Origin: Diplosphaera chodatii | Taxonomy: Eukaryota > Chlorophyta > Trebouxiophyceae > Prasiolales > Stichococcaceae | Assembly (NCBI GenBank): GCA_032358165.1 | Contig: JAALGY010000051.1 | Span: forward strand, 1 to 64,000 | Length of the DNA: 64,000 nt | Direction of reading: 5' to 3' | In this document: piece after piece, positions 1 through 10,623 of the stretch | Layout of the letters: each line of letters opens with the position of its first letter | Position numbering within the stretch: position 1 is the stretch's first letter | Made by a program: the position numbers and the translations under genes | The notes under the pieces: generated by a model | Told to the model about the DNA's origin: nothing | The model's input: the letters and a program-made list of their open reading frames with translations, nothing else | The model's database searches: none

Positions 1-340
1 AACCCTAAACCCTAAACCCTAAACCCTAAACCCTAAACCCTAAACCCTAAACCCTAACCCTAAACCCTAAACCCTAAACCCTAAACCCTAAACCCTAAAC
101 CCTAAACCCTAAACCCTAAACCCTAAACCCTAAACCCTGAACCCTGAACCCTGAACCCTAAACCCTAAACCCTAAACCCTAAACCCTAAACCCTAAAACC
201 TAAACCCTAAACCCTAAACCCTAAAACCTGAAAACTAAAAACTAAACCCTAAACCCTAAAACCTAAACTCTTAACCCCTAAACCCCAAACCCTAAAGAAC
301 TAAACCCCTAAACCCTAAAACCTAAAACCCAAGCTGCAGA
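1..340. repeat. Chromosome-end telomere, (CCCTAAA)n
   Basis: Nearly uninterrupted CCCTAAA heptamers run from base 1 to about 225 and become degenerate to about 330. The C-rich strand reads 5'->3' inward from the left edge, as expected for a left chromosome end. Variants cluster inside: CCCTGAA repeats at about 137-160 and AAAACCT/AAAACTAAA forms from about 195 on. Proximal decay of the repeat is typical of the older part of a telomere that telomerase does not rewrite. The heptamer is the Arabidopsis/Chlorella type. Confidence 0.98.
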
Positions 341-390
341 ATCATGCTTTTGGGTGCCGCACGCGCAAGGCCACGGGCTTGGGAGCCTTG

Positions 391-727
391 CAGACTGCGC
401 CGTACCGGCATCCTGTGCTTTGATTACGTGTCGTGACGCCAGCATGAAAGTGCAGTGGCTTCTCGCGCAACATACAGCGTGCCGCGGTGCCTTAAATAGT
501 TCAGTGTTACAATTGAAAGTGTTTGGCGGCGCCGCGCATGGCTGCGGAGCACAGCAGCCATGTAAACTGCACCCTACCGGCATCCAGCGCTGCAGTGACG
601 TGGCATGACGCCAGCACGAGGTGCAGCGCCGTTTCACGCGGCGCAACGCGTGCCGCGGGGCTTCATATCGTTTGATTTGCTATTTTAAAGTGTGTGGCGA
701 CGCCGCGAGCGGCTGCGGGCCACCGCA
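391..727. repeat. Two diverged subtelomeric copies, 172-bp spacing
   Basis: Two adjacent segments, about 391-557 and 564-727, share the same order of landmarks: taccggcatcc (403 and 575), gacgccagca, cgcgcaac, gtgccgcgg, a T/A-rich stretch, then a gcgacgccgcg-like block. The spacing of the first landmark is 172 bp. Partial similarity before and after suggests truncated further copies. The sequence is not obviously that of the satellite at 6680-10130 although the period is the same. Confidence 0.7.
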
Positions 728-3700
728 GCGGATTTGGGTGTGCCACTGCCCGGGATCGCATCACAAGTGCACACTATTGTGCTGCAAAAGGTACTAGCAC
801 ACTGGCAGCGGCCAGCGATCGACTATGTGCATCTATCATATGGCTCAGGCGGCTTTGGCAGTCCCGCCAGCCATCATTCCGTGCTCAAATCGGTACGTGC
901 GGCAGCCGCGCGTGCGCAACAGCCTCCTGGCCAAACCAGCAGCTTCTAGAACGACGACTGGAGCTTGACGAACAGCATAGGCACCTGAGCAGCGTCGCGC
1001 GGCGAGCTGGCGAGCTGCGAGCGGCCGTTGCGCGCGCCAGCGCTGCGTCAGCGCGCTGCTGCGCCACCGCTTCCTTCGCTGGGCGCCCCGCCGAGGCAGA
1101 CGCCGCCTGGGCAGCTGCAGCCGGCGCCGTAGCCTGCGATGCCGGCTCCCCCGCCAGGTCAGACGTCAACAGCCCTACATACCATCGAGTTTCACAGGTC
1201 AGCAGGTAGCGTAGGCGTGCGCATGACTGTATGTACAGTGCAAGTGCAGCCAGCCGTGACCATGATAATGGCCCTGAGTAGAATGCGATTGGGTGAGCTA
1301 TACGGTACCTCACAAACGATGTGTGACGAGCTGGCACCCTGCCGGGGCTGGACATGCCCGTCTTGCTGTGCTGCTGCGCTGCACTGGGATGTCAGCGCCC
1401 TGCCGCCGTTGCTGTTGAGCCTCCGCAACAGCCTGCACGCAGTAGCTCACCCATCAGCAACGTCGATTGTGAGGTACAAAAAGAACTGCATCATACGCGT
1501 TCAGCGCAGTGCTGCAGCCTGGTGTCATTTCAAAGCGCCGCAGGTTGCGCACTGCGTCGCCAGATCGATATGACCATGCTGTGCTAACATGCTCATGCGC
1601 ACTGCCTGGAAGCATGCACGCAATGGAAGAGGAACCTGCACCTGTTGCACAGCGTACGGCTGCTGGCGCCATGCATCGAGCAGTTCTCCGGCTCTCTCGG
1701 CGGCATTGCAGGTGCGACCGCCGGCTACCGGGACGCAGTGCCAGCAGGTGCACACGCACAGCCACCTGCGCCGCCTGCAAACGTGGGAAACAGTAGCATG
1801 AAATAAAGTAGGCTTTGCTCGGTGTTGAGGGCCTTTACCAGGGACAATGCGAAACACGCTGCTGGGCTTGCAGTCCGCTCACGCTCAGGTGCGTACAATG
1901 CTGCCAAGACCCAGCAATATCAGGATGTCTTGCATGCAAGAACGCCTCAAGGGCGTACAGCGCAACGCTTACGGGCGAATCCAGTACCAATGGCCTCAGC
2001 AGCTGCCGAGGGCAACAAGCAGAAGTGCTCACATGCTGTGGCTGGAATGGTGCCGCCAGACTTGGGTCACAAACAACGGCAGTGGCGGTGGCGGCTGCGA
2101 CGGCCCTCCCAGACCTGCCAGGCAACACGCATCGAGTGTAGTGAGATATCAACGACCTCTGGGCGTGCCGAGTCAGTGGCGGACATCAACGATTTGATGC
2201 CGGGTACTCTTTGTCAAGGTTGCATCTCGTCAGATTTGACGACGTCTAGCTAGAGCACAGAAAGCACTGTTGCAGCTGCAGTTCCAAGTAGTGTCCCGCG
2301 CTATCCGTCAACAGGCACATACACACAGCCAGGTAAGGTCAAGGAGTCGGTGGCACTCACCGGCGGACGACGCTTGTTGATGGCGTTGGCGCCACGGCTG
2401 ATCTTCTGCTCTTGGCACAGACTGCTGAGCAACGGCCGTGGCAGCCCGTCTGTTCATTAGATGGAAGCGAGGCTGGACGGATGCCAGCAGCAGCTGGGCG
2501 TAGTCCGCAGGGCTGCCGGCTGCCTGCTGTAGGGTCAGCCGCCCGCTGCACTCAGAAGTCGCAGCTGCACTGGGCTCCGCCGCTGCCTGCGATGCGGTGT
2601 TGGGGCGGCGGACGGTGATGCGCTGCTCTGAGCGACCTGCAGCTGCTCTGGGCGCCGCAGGGGTTCTGGCCATCAACATGCCTAGCAGGCGCTATTACCA
2701 GCTCTCGGAGCTGCTGCGGTGCGGGCTGCATTCGCAGCAGCGGGGGGTATCAGCGGTGCGTGTGTGCTGCTGGCGTCGCAGCTGGTGATCGCAGCGTCCG
2801 TGCCGCTGAGCCGACGGTAGGCTGCTGGGGGCGTCCCGGGTCCTCGTCGTGAGGGTGCCGCGGTCTGCGGGCGGTAGCACTGCGCTGCAGGGTAAAGTAG
2901 AAGAGGTGTCTGTCAGCCCCATCCACTCCATGTGCCGCTGCTATGTACATGGACCAGCTGTGCGGATGATGAAAGACAAGCACGACGGTGAAACAACAGC
3001 GTGCTTGGCTGCTGAAGGACAGTAACTGCTATATATATACGCAGCTCAGAGCTGCTTGAACATGATGTATCTGGGCTGATCTGCAACGTTTGGAATGCAC
3101 CTACCAAGTGCAGGCACAGCCTGGCACGGAGGAAAAACAGGGTGCGCCGCCCGCTGCTGCTGTGCAATGCCGAGGTCATCGGAGGCGGCTAGCTGGGCGG
3201 CGGCAATGATTGCGGGCTGGGAGGAGGCTGCGGCGGTGGCGGGGTTGCGTGGCAGCGTCGGACCAGGCATTGGACGGGGCGGCGGCGTCGGGGTCAGCCC
3301 GTTCTGCGACTCCAGATCTGCACAACGAGTGCGTGACTTATCACAAGCTGCTACATCCGAAGCATGGTGCTACATGTATGTAGTCTATAGGCAAACAGGC
3401 GGCAGCGAGCAGGACTGCCAGCGCCGGGCATCCGCCATGCATGAGCATCAGGATTGAGAGGCTCACAGTCTGGCTGTTCGGGGCGACGGCAGCCCGGCTG
3501 GCTGATGCCAAGAGTGCCAGGGCAGCTGGGCAGCGGCGCTGGAGGTGGGCTGGCCGGTGGCAACAAGGGCAGGCCGGGATGAGGGCTTGCCTGTGATGCG
3601 AGGGTGATGGCCACGATGGCAGCAGGCCGTGCGCGCGGCGGGCTGGGCTGAGCTGCGGGGATGTGATGGGGGGCAGCAGCGGGCGATGATCCGGGCAGCG

Positions 3701-6680
3701 CAGGGGGTGGTAGGCTCGGTGAGCGAGCGGCTGCGGGCTGGGTCGGCGGTGAGGGCTGGGATGGCGGCGGAAGTCTGCAAGCTGCTGGGCGGCAGCGATG
3801 GTGGCAGGTGATGACGAGCGACGCGGGGGCGCGCTGGCGGGGGAGGCAAGCTTGGCGATGGTCTTGGCGGCGGCAACCGATGCGGTGTGCTCCACTCGAG
3901 TCTTTATTGCAATTGTTGCTCTGCATGGAGTCATGCATGTCGAGTCAGCAATGGTCTCCGTGCGTGACGCCCAGAGCACGATGCATCCGCTCCAGACCAA
4001 GCGTGCACAGCTAGACTCACCCAGGGCAAGTGCATCATCAGACGAATGCACTGCATGTCAGCCTGATAAAACCTGCAGCAGGAGAGCGCTTAGCGCCACT
4101 AGCAGCCTGCACGCGCACAGCGGGGCTTCAAGTCAGCATGGCATGATGATCCAGCTGCCAGAACACTCGCATATACAGTGGCAGTCCACTGTATGCAGTA
4201 ATCTGGGCGCTGCATGATATATAACTGTGCGCACATGGCGTGGCAGTATGCGCAGCAGCGGTGCGGCACACCAGCTGCAGCTTGCCAATCCGTCATAGGG
4301 CTGCTGCGCGAGAGGTCTGGATCGATATCTGACTCATCAAGATGTGTATCAATCAGATCCTGCAACCCTGTGCAACATTGGCACTGCTGGCCAGAGCCTG
4401 CAGCAGTCTGCCCAAAGACCGCTGCTGATCAATGCAGTGTTCACGACTGCTGGTGGAAAACAGAGCGTGCCTGATGGCTCATGTGTTGTCAAGACGTTGC
4501 TTTCCCTCGCTGCACATTGCACATGTGCAGGCGCCCACCATTCGGGCCATCCCAGCAGGTGAAAATATGCATGTCGACCCACCGCCAGATTGCACATCGG
4601 TGGATCTTGCCCATCAAGGGGGAGGTGCACGACAGTATCAAATCAGATCGGTTGCAGGCATGATCCGATTGACTGCGAGTCAGGCCTGGCACACGTCACA
4701 TGATGTACACTGCACATGCCATCCGATCTGATATCATGCCAGAGGGCTGCTGAGGATGCAACACCACCGCACTTGACGATGCCAAGTTTCGTAGACTGGC
4801 ATGCGTGGTGCATCAGGCATATGTCACATGTCCAGCTAGTCAGCTGCCACCACTGCAGACTGTCACATCATCCGACCAATGCTCTGTGCCAAGCTACGGA
4901 CTTCCACATAAGTGTGGCGCCGCTTCCAAAATAGATTGTTGGAATGTACATAGCGACGCCTGCCGCACAGGTAAGGCTGACCTCCCGCTGCGTCCCCCTG
5001 GCCAGCAGCTGCATCGGCGCTGAGCGCTTCAACAGCCCAACTACATGGCCGCCACGATGCTGACAGCGTCAGACGCAGCAGCTGCAGCCGCCATCGCTGC
5101 CGCCAGCAAGGTGGGTGGCGCCCGCCAGTGCATCGCTGCCGTCCCACATCTGCCAGCAGTACCTCCAGCTGCAAGCCCGCTGACTGCGCCACTGGCTGCC
5201 TACTTTTGTCAGCGATGTGCTGCATCAGGGCTGCCGACGCCGCCTGCTGCCATCCCTGCTGCTGCTGCTGCCGCCAGAAACCTGCGTGCCAGAGAGCGGC
5301 GTCAGCAGGGACGGCGGCAGCGCATTTATTCATGATGCATGAAGTGACCGATCTACATATGTGCCAAAACAGCAGCCTAATGGTTGAACAGTACGTCAAA
5401 GAGTCGAGTTATGTGTACAGCACCTGCCCCAGACCGCGCCAGCTGTGGGTCAGTAGTGACGAAGCAGCTCATGTACATGTGAATCACCTAGGAGCGGCGG
5501 CTTCCAGCATCGAACCGCGGCTGGAATGCCTCGCACCCATAGACGCCACGTGTAGAAAGGCTGACGCCAGCCAGGCTCCCAGCGGCGGCAGCGGCACGCC
5601 GAAGTCCGCCTACAGCGAACCGGGGGTTTGAACCTGTCAGGTTGCTGAGCAGCGGAGGGTGCACAGAAGTGACAGCAGCAGCGCTCTGAGTCGTCAAGCA
5701 TGATGTGCCACCCGCTGCGTGCATGGCAGCCGGCAGATGCTTGTCTTGGGACTGCCTGATGCTGGTTCAGAGTGACTGTGGGTGACTAGCAAATCTTAAG
5801 ACGCAAGGCCATGTAAGCTGGGGGGCTGCGCCCGGTGACAGCTGCAGGGTGTTTGTGAAGTTCAGGGCGCTGCTGCCATTGAGCGTTGCAGATCTGTGAC
5901 ACACACCTGCTCCGCGCTGGACACACTTCCGCCGGCGGCTGAGCGGCCGACCCCGCCTCACACTCCACCGCCGCCCAGCATGGCACAGCCTCGGTCACCG
6001 GCTGCCCCACCACCTGAAATGGCATGCATCACCAGTCATTGATTGCCACGAACACAGAGCACATCCCCGACGCTCAAACGGGAGAAGTCAGCTGCAAATG
6101 TTCAGCCCGTGCAGGCGGCAGTCCGTCAAGCACGGCACACCTCAGTGCCTCAATGTCGCTAAACAGCGGGCACCACGGCAGCCGTGGGAGGCAACTGCGT
6201 GGGGTCTGCTGCGCCGGTATCTGCTCAACGCCCTGCCACTGCTGCTGCTCTTGCACCCGCCGCTGGCTGCCACGGTTGCTGCGCCCCAAGTGACTGCTGA
6301 CGCTGCGAATGCAGCTGCTACTACTTCTGCTCTCGCTCCTCTGGCTGCAGGAAGCCGCCAGCTGCTGTGCCTCTTGACGCCAACACCCTTATCTGCACCT
6401 GCTGAGCACGCCCACCTGCGGCGCTCAGAAGAAGAGAAGTAAGGGTGGCTGCTTATGACACAGCACCGCATGATGCTATGCAGATATGCCTGCAAGTGAG
6501 ATCCGCCAATGGGTGCTACGCACAGAGCGTAAGCGTCCATGTGCACACCGCTGTACAACAGTTTTGCTGGCTATGGGACAATGCGGCTGCAGTCTGCATG
6601 CTGAGCAGAGTGAAGGGCAAGAGCTGCTGAGGATGATCGTCGAGTACATGCAAGCTGCAGGCCCCACCTCTGCTGAACCG
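728..6680. other. Subtelomeric region, no defensible gene
   Basis: About 6 kb of GC-rich DNA with many short overlapping open frames on both strands but no recognisable domain. Candidate minus-strand exons with acceptable splice edges exist, for example about 5895-6012 with a CAG|GTGTGT donor and about 2365-2680, but they do not join into a model I can support. About 3180-3830 is a low-complexity GGC/GCT stretch that makes Pro/Ala-rich frames by composition. Confidence 0.6.
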
Positions 6681-9600
6681 CCCCGGAGTCCGCACTACAG
6701 GGGTTGGCAGGAGCCGCCCGCCCAGCCTAACAGTTGCCGGCAAACTCAAAGCCCTGCGTCAGAGCGACCAAAGCATCCCTCAGGCTCGGCAGGTGCACAT
6801 TCACCAGCCTCAGAACTGCCAGTAAACAGGCAGGAGATCGCACCCTGTCTCGGCCGCCCCGGAAGTAGCGGCTGCCAAGCACTTGCGACGCCCTGCAGCC
6901 TGATAGCTTGCAGTAGAAGTGAAACCCTGCATCAGGGCAGCCAAAGCATCCCTCAGGCTCGCCAGATGCACCCATGGAAGCTCCGAAGCTGCCAGCAAAC
7001 AGGCTGCAGGTCGCACCCCGTCTGGGCCGTCCCGGAAGTAGCGGGAGCCCAGCGCTTGCGCCACCGCCCAGCCTGACAGCTGGCAGCAAAGGTGAAACCC
7101 TGCATCGGGGCAGCCAAAGCATCCATCAGGCTCGGCAGACGCACATCTGCCAGCATCAGAACTGCCAGCAAACAGGCAGCAGAGCACACCACATCAGGAC
7201 CGCCCCGGAAGTATCAGGAGCCCAGGACTTGCGTCGCCCTGCTACCTGACAGCTGGCAGTAGAAGTGAAACCCTGCATCGGGGCAGTTGAACCATCCCTC
7301 AGGCTCGACAGATGCACATTCAACAGCCTCAGAACTGGCAGCTGTCAGGCTGCAGGTCGCACCCCGTCCGAACCGCCCGGAAGTAGCAGGTTCCAAGCTA
7401 AGCGCCACCGCCCAGCCTGATAGCTGGCAGCAAAGGTGAAACCCTGCATCAGAGCAGCCAAATCATCCCTCAGGCTGATCACAAGCACAATCAGCAAGCT
7501 CAGAAGTGCCAGCTGTCAAGCTGTAGGTCGCACCCCGTCCGAACCGCCCGGAAGTAGCGGGTGACCAGCGCTTGCGTCGCCCTGCTACCTGATAGCTATT
7601 CGCAAAGCTGAAACCCTGCATCGGAGCCATCAAAGCATCCCTCAGGCTCGGCGGAAGCACAGTCAGCAACCTCAGAACTGGCAGCCGTCAGGCTGCGGGT
7701 CGCACCCTGTCCGAACCGCCCTGACAATGGCACATACCAGGATTTGCGATGCCATGCTACCTGACAGCTGGCAGCAAAGGTAAAACCCAGCATCGGAGTA
7801 TTCAGTCCATCCCTCAGGCTCGCCAGAGGCACATTTGCCAACCCCAGAACTGCCAGCAAACAGGCAGGAGATCGAACCCGGTCCGAGTCGCCCTGGAAGT
7901 AGTAGGTATATAGCTAAGCGCCACCGCCCAGCCTGATAGGTCGTAGTAGAAGTGAAAACCTGCATAAGGGCAGCCAAAGCATCTCTCAGGCTCGGCAGGT
8001 GCATGTACAGCAACCTCAGAACTGCCAGCTGTCAGGCAGCAGATCGCACCATGTCAGAACCGCCCCGGAAGTAGCGGGTGCCCAGGACGCGCGGCGCCCT
8101 GCTACCTGACAGCTTGTAGCAAAGGTGAAATCCTGCATTGGGGCAGCCAAAGCATTCCTTAGGCTCGGCAGGTGCACAGTTTGCAGCTCCAAATTTGCTA
8201 GTAAACAGGCTGCAGGTCGCACCCCGTCTGAACCGCCCCGGAAGTAGCGGGAGCCTTGGACGTGCGACGCCCTGCTGCTTGACAGTTGGCAGCAAAGGTG
8301 AAACCCTGCATCAGGGCAGCCAAGGCATCCCTCAGGTTCGGTAAAGGCCAAATCAGCAAGCTCAGAAGTGCCAGCTGTCAAGCTGTAGGTCGCACCCCGT
8401 CCGAACCGCCCGGAAGTAGCGGGTGACCAGCGCTTGCGTCGCCCTGCTACCTGATAGCTATTCGCAAAGCTGAAACCCTGCATCGGGGCAACCAAAGCAT
8501 CCATCAGGCTCGGCAGGTGCACATTCAACAGCCTCAGAACTGCCAGCTGTCAGGCTGCGGGTCGCACCATGTCAGAACCGCCCTGGAAGTAGCAGGTACC
8601 AAGCTAAGCGCCACCGCCCAGCCTGACAGCTGTTTGGAAAGCTGTAACCCTGCATCTGAGCCATCAGACCATCCCTCAGGCTCGGCAGGTGTGCATCTGC
8701 CAGCCCCAGAATTGACAGCTGTCAGGCTGCAGAGCACACTTGGTCTGAACCGCCCCGGAAGTAGCAAGTACACAGCTAAGCGCCACCGCCCAGCCTGATA
8801 GCTACGTGCAAAGCTGACACCCTGCATCAGAGCGACCAAAGCATCCCTCAGGCTCGGCAGATGCAACCATGGAAGCTCTAAAGCTGCCAGCAAACAGGCA
8901 GCAGGTCGCACCCCGTCCGAACCGCCCCGACAATGGCATATACCAGGGTTTGCGGCACCCTACTGCCTGACAGCATGCAGTAGAAGTGAAACCCTGCATC
9001 GGAGCCATCAAGGCATCCCTCAGGCTCGGCAGATGCACATCTGCCAGCATCAGAACTGCCAGCAAACAGGCTGCAGATCACACCATTTTGGAACCGGCCC
9101 GGAAACAGCGGGTGCCCGGACTTGCGATGCCCTGCTACCTGATGGCTGGTAGCAAAGGTGAAACCCTGCATCAGGGCAGCCAAAGCATCCCTCAGGCTCG
9201 GCAGATGCACCCATGGAAGCTCCAAAGCTGCCAGCTGTCAGGCTGCGGGTCGCACCCCGTCTGGGCCGTCCCGGAAGTAGCGGGTGCCCGGCTAAGCGCC
9301 ACCGCCCAGCCTGACAGTTGGCAGCAAAGGTGAAACCCTGCATCAGAGCCATCAAAGCATCCCTCAGGCTCGGCAGATGCATTTACAGCAACCTCAGAAC
9401 TGCCAGCTGTCAGGCAGCAGGTCGCACCCCGTCTGGACCGGCCCGGAAGCAGCGGGTGCCCAGGACGTGCGACGCCCTGCTGCCTGTTAGCTGGCAGCAA
9501 CGCTGAAACCATGCATCGGAGCCGTCAAAGCATCCCTCAGGCTCGGCAGATCTACATCTGCTAATATCAGAATCGTCACCTAACAGGCTGCAGGTCGCAC

Positions 9601-10130
9601 CCTGTCTGAACCGCCCCGGAAGTAGCGGGTGCGCAGCACTTGCGTCGCTGTGCTGCTTGTTAGCTGGCAGCAAAGCTGAAGCCTTGCACCGGGGCAGTCA
9701 AACCATCCCTCAGGCTCGGCAGATGCACAATCAGCAAGCTCAGAATCGTCAGCGAACAGGCTGCAGGTCGCACCCCGTCTGGACCGCCCCGGGTGTAGCG
9801 GGTGCCCAGGACGTGCGACGGCCCTGCTGCCTGTTAGCTGGCAGCAACGCTGAAACCATGCATCGGAGCAATCGGACCATCCCTCAGGCTCGGCAGGTGC
9901 ATGTACAGCAACCTCAGAACTGCCAGCTGTCAGGCAGCAGGTCGCACCCCGTCTGAACCGCCCCGGAAGTAGCGGGAGCCTTGGACGTGCGACGCCCTGC
10001 TGCTTGACAGTTGGCAGCAAAGGTGAAACCCTGCATCAGGGCAGCCAAGGCATCCCTCAGGTTCGGTAAAGGCCAAATCAGCAAGCTCAGAACTGCCAGC
10101 TGTCAGGCTGCAGGTCGCACCCCGTCTCAG
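6680..10130. repeat. Satellite array, about 20 monomers of 172-173 bp
   Basis: The marker gaaaccctgcatc recurs at 6921, 7094, 7267, 7438, 7610, 7782, 7954, 8127, 8300, 8472, 8644, 8816, 8988, 9160, 9332, 9505, 9678, 9852 and 10024, that is every 171-174 bp, with one more diverged unit before 6921. Each unit carries ccctcaggctcggcag, cagaactgccagc and ccggaagtagcggg. Two subtypes differ in the block before the marker (tgcgtcgccctgctacctgatag versus aagcgccaccgcccagcctga). A 172-bp period shifts the reading frame every unit, so the long minus-strand frames here are not a repeat protein. The array abuts the 3' side of the CLC gene. Confidence 0.95.
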
Positions 10131-10623
10131 GGAAAAGGACGCCAAGTCAGAAAACATGGTTGCATCCTCGCCGCCGAATGGTCCACGCCGCCAAATGGCT
10201 TTGGGCGGCAGCGTCACAGCCTGGACCTGCGGCAGCAGCGCCTGCTGCTGCTGTGCTTTGAATCTGCTGCAGTTGCTGTTGAGGCGGCTGCGAGGCTGCT
10301 GCTGCAACTGGCTACACTGGCTGCCCTTGCGCCTGCGATTGTGCCGGGGCATACGCCATTGGACGCTGCGCCGCAGGCTGCTGATACATCTGCTGCTGCG
10401 AGGGCCGGTGCTGTTGCGGCTGTGCATGCACAGCCACTTGAGGTGTATTCGCCTGCCGATGGTGCTGCTGCTGCTGCTGCTGCTGCGGTGGAGTCTGTTG
10501 CTGCGTCATCTGCTGCTGGGCAAGGTGCTGTGGCCGCATCGCCTGCGCTTGCTGTTGAAAGCTGCGTGTGGCGGTTGCATAATCCCCAGCAGTTGGGGTT
10601 GAAGCTGCATGGCACTGCTGACT

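Noticed and set aside
3341..4051. 236-codon minus frame, Pro/Ser/Ala-rich
   Set aside because: Two other minus frames over the same bases are also open and Pro-rich; this is low-complexity DNA with no motif.
4863..5399. 178-codon minus frame and an overlapping 96-codon plus frame, both Ala/Gln-rich
   Set aside because: Composition effect of GCT/GCA runs; no domain and no splice-supported continuation.
6680..10130. Long minus-strand open frames (up to about 170 codons) with a repeating LPSLRDAL-MQGF pattern
   Set aside because: The 172-bp monomer is not a multiple of three, so the pattern moves frame each unit. Open frames are a by-product of composition.
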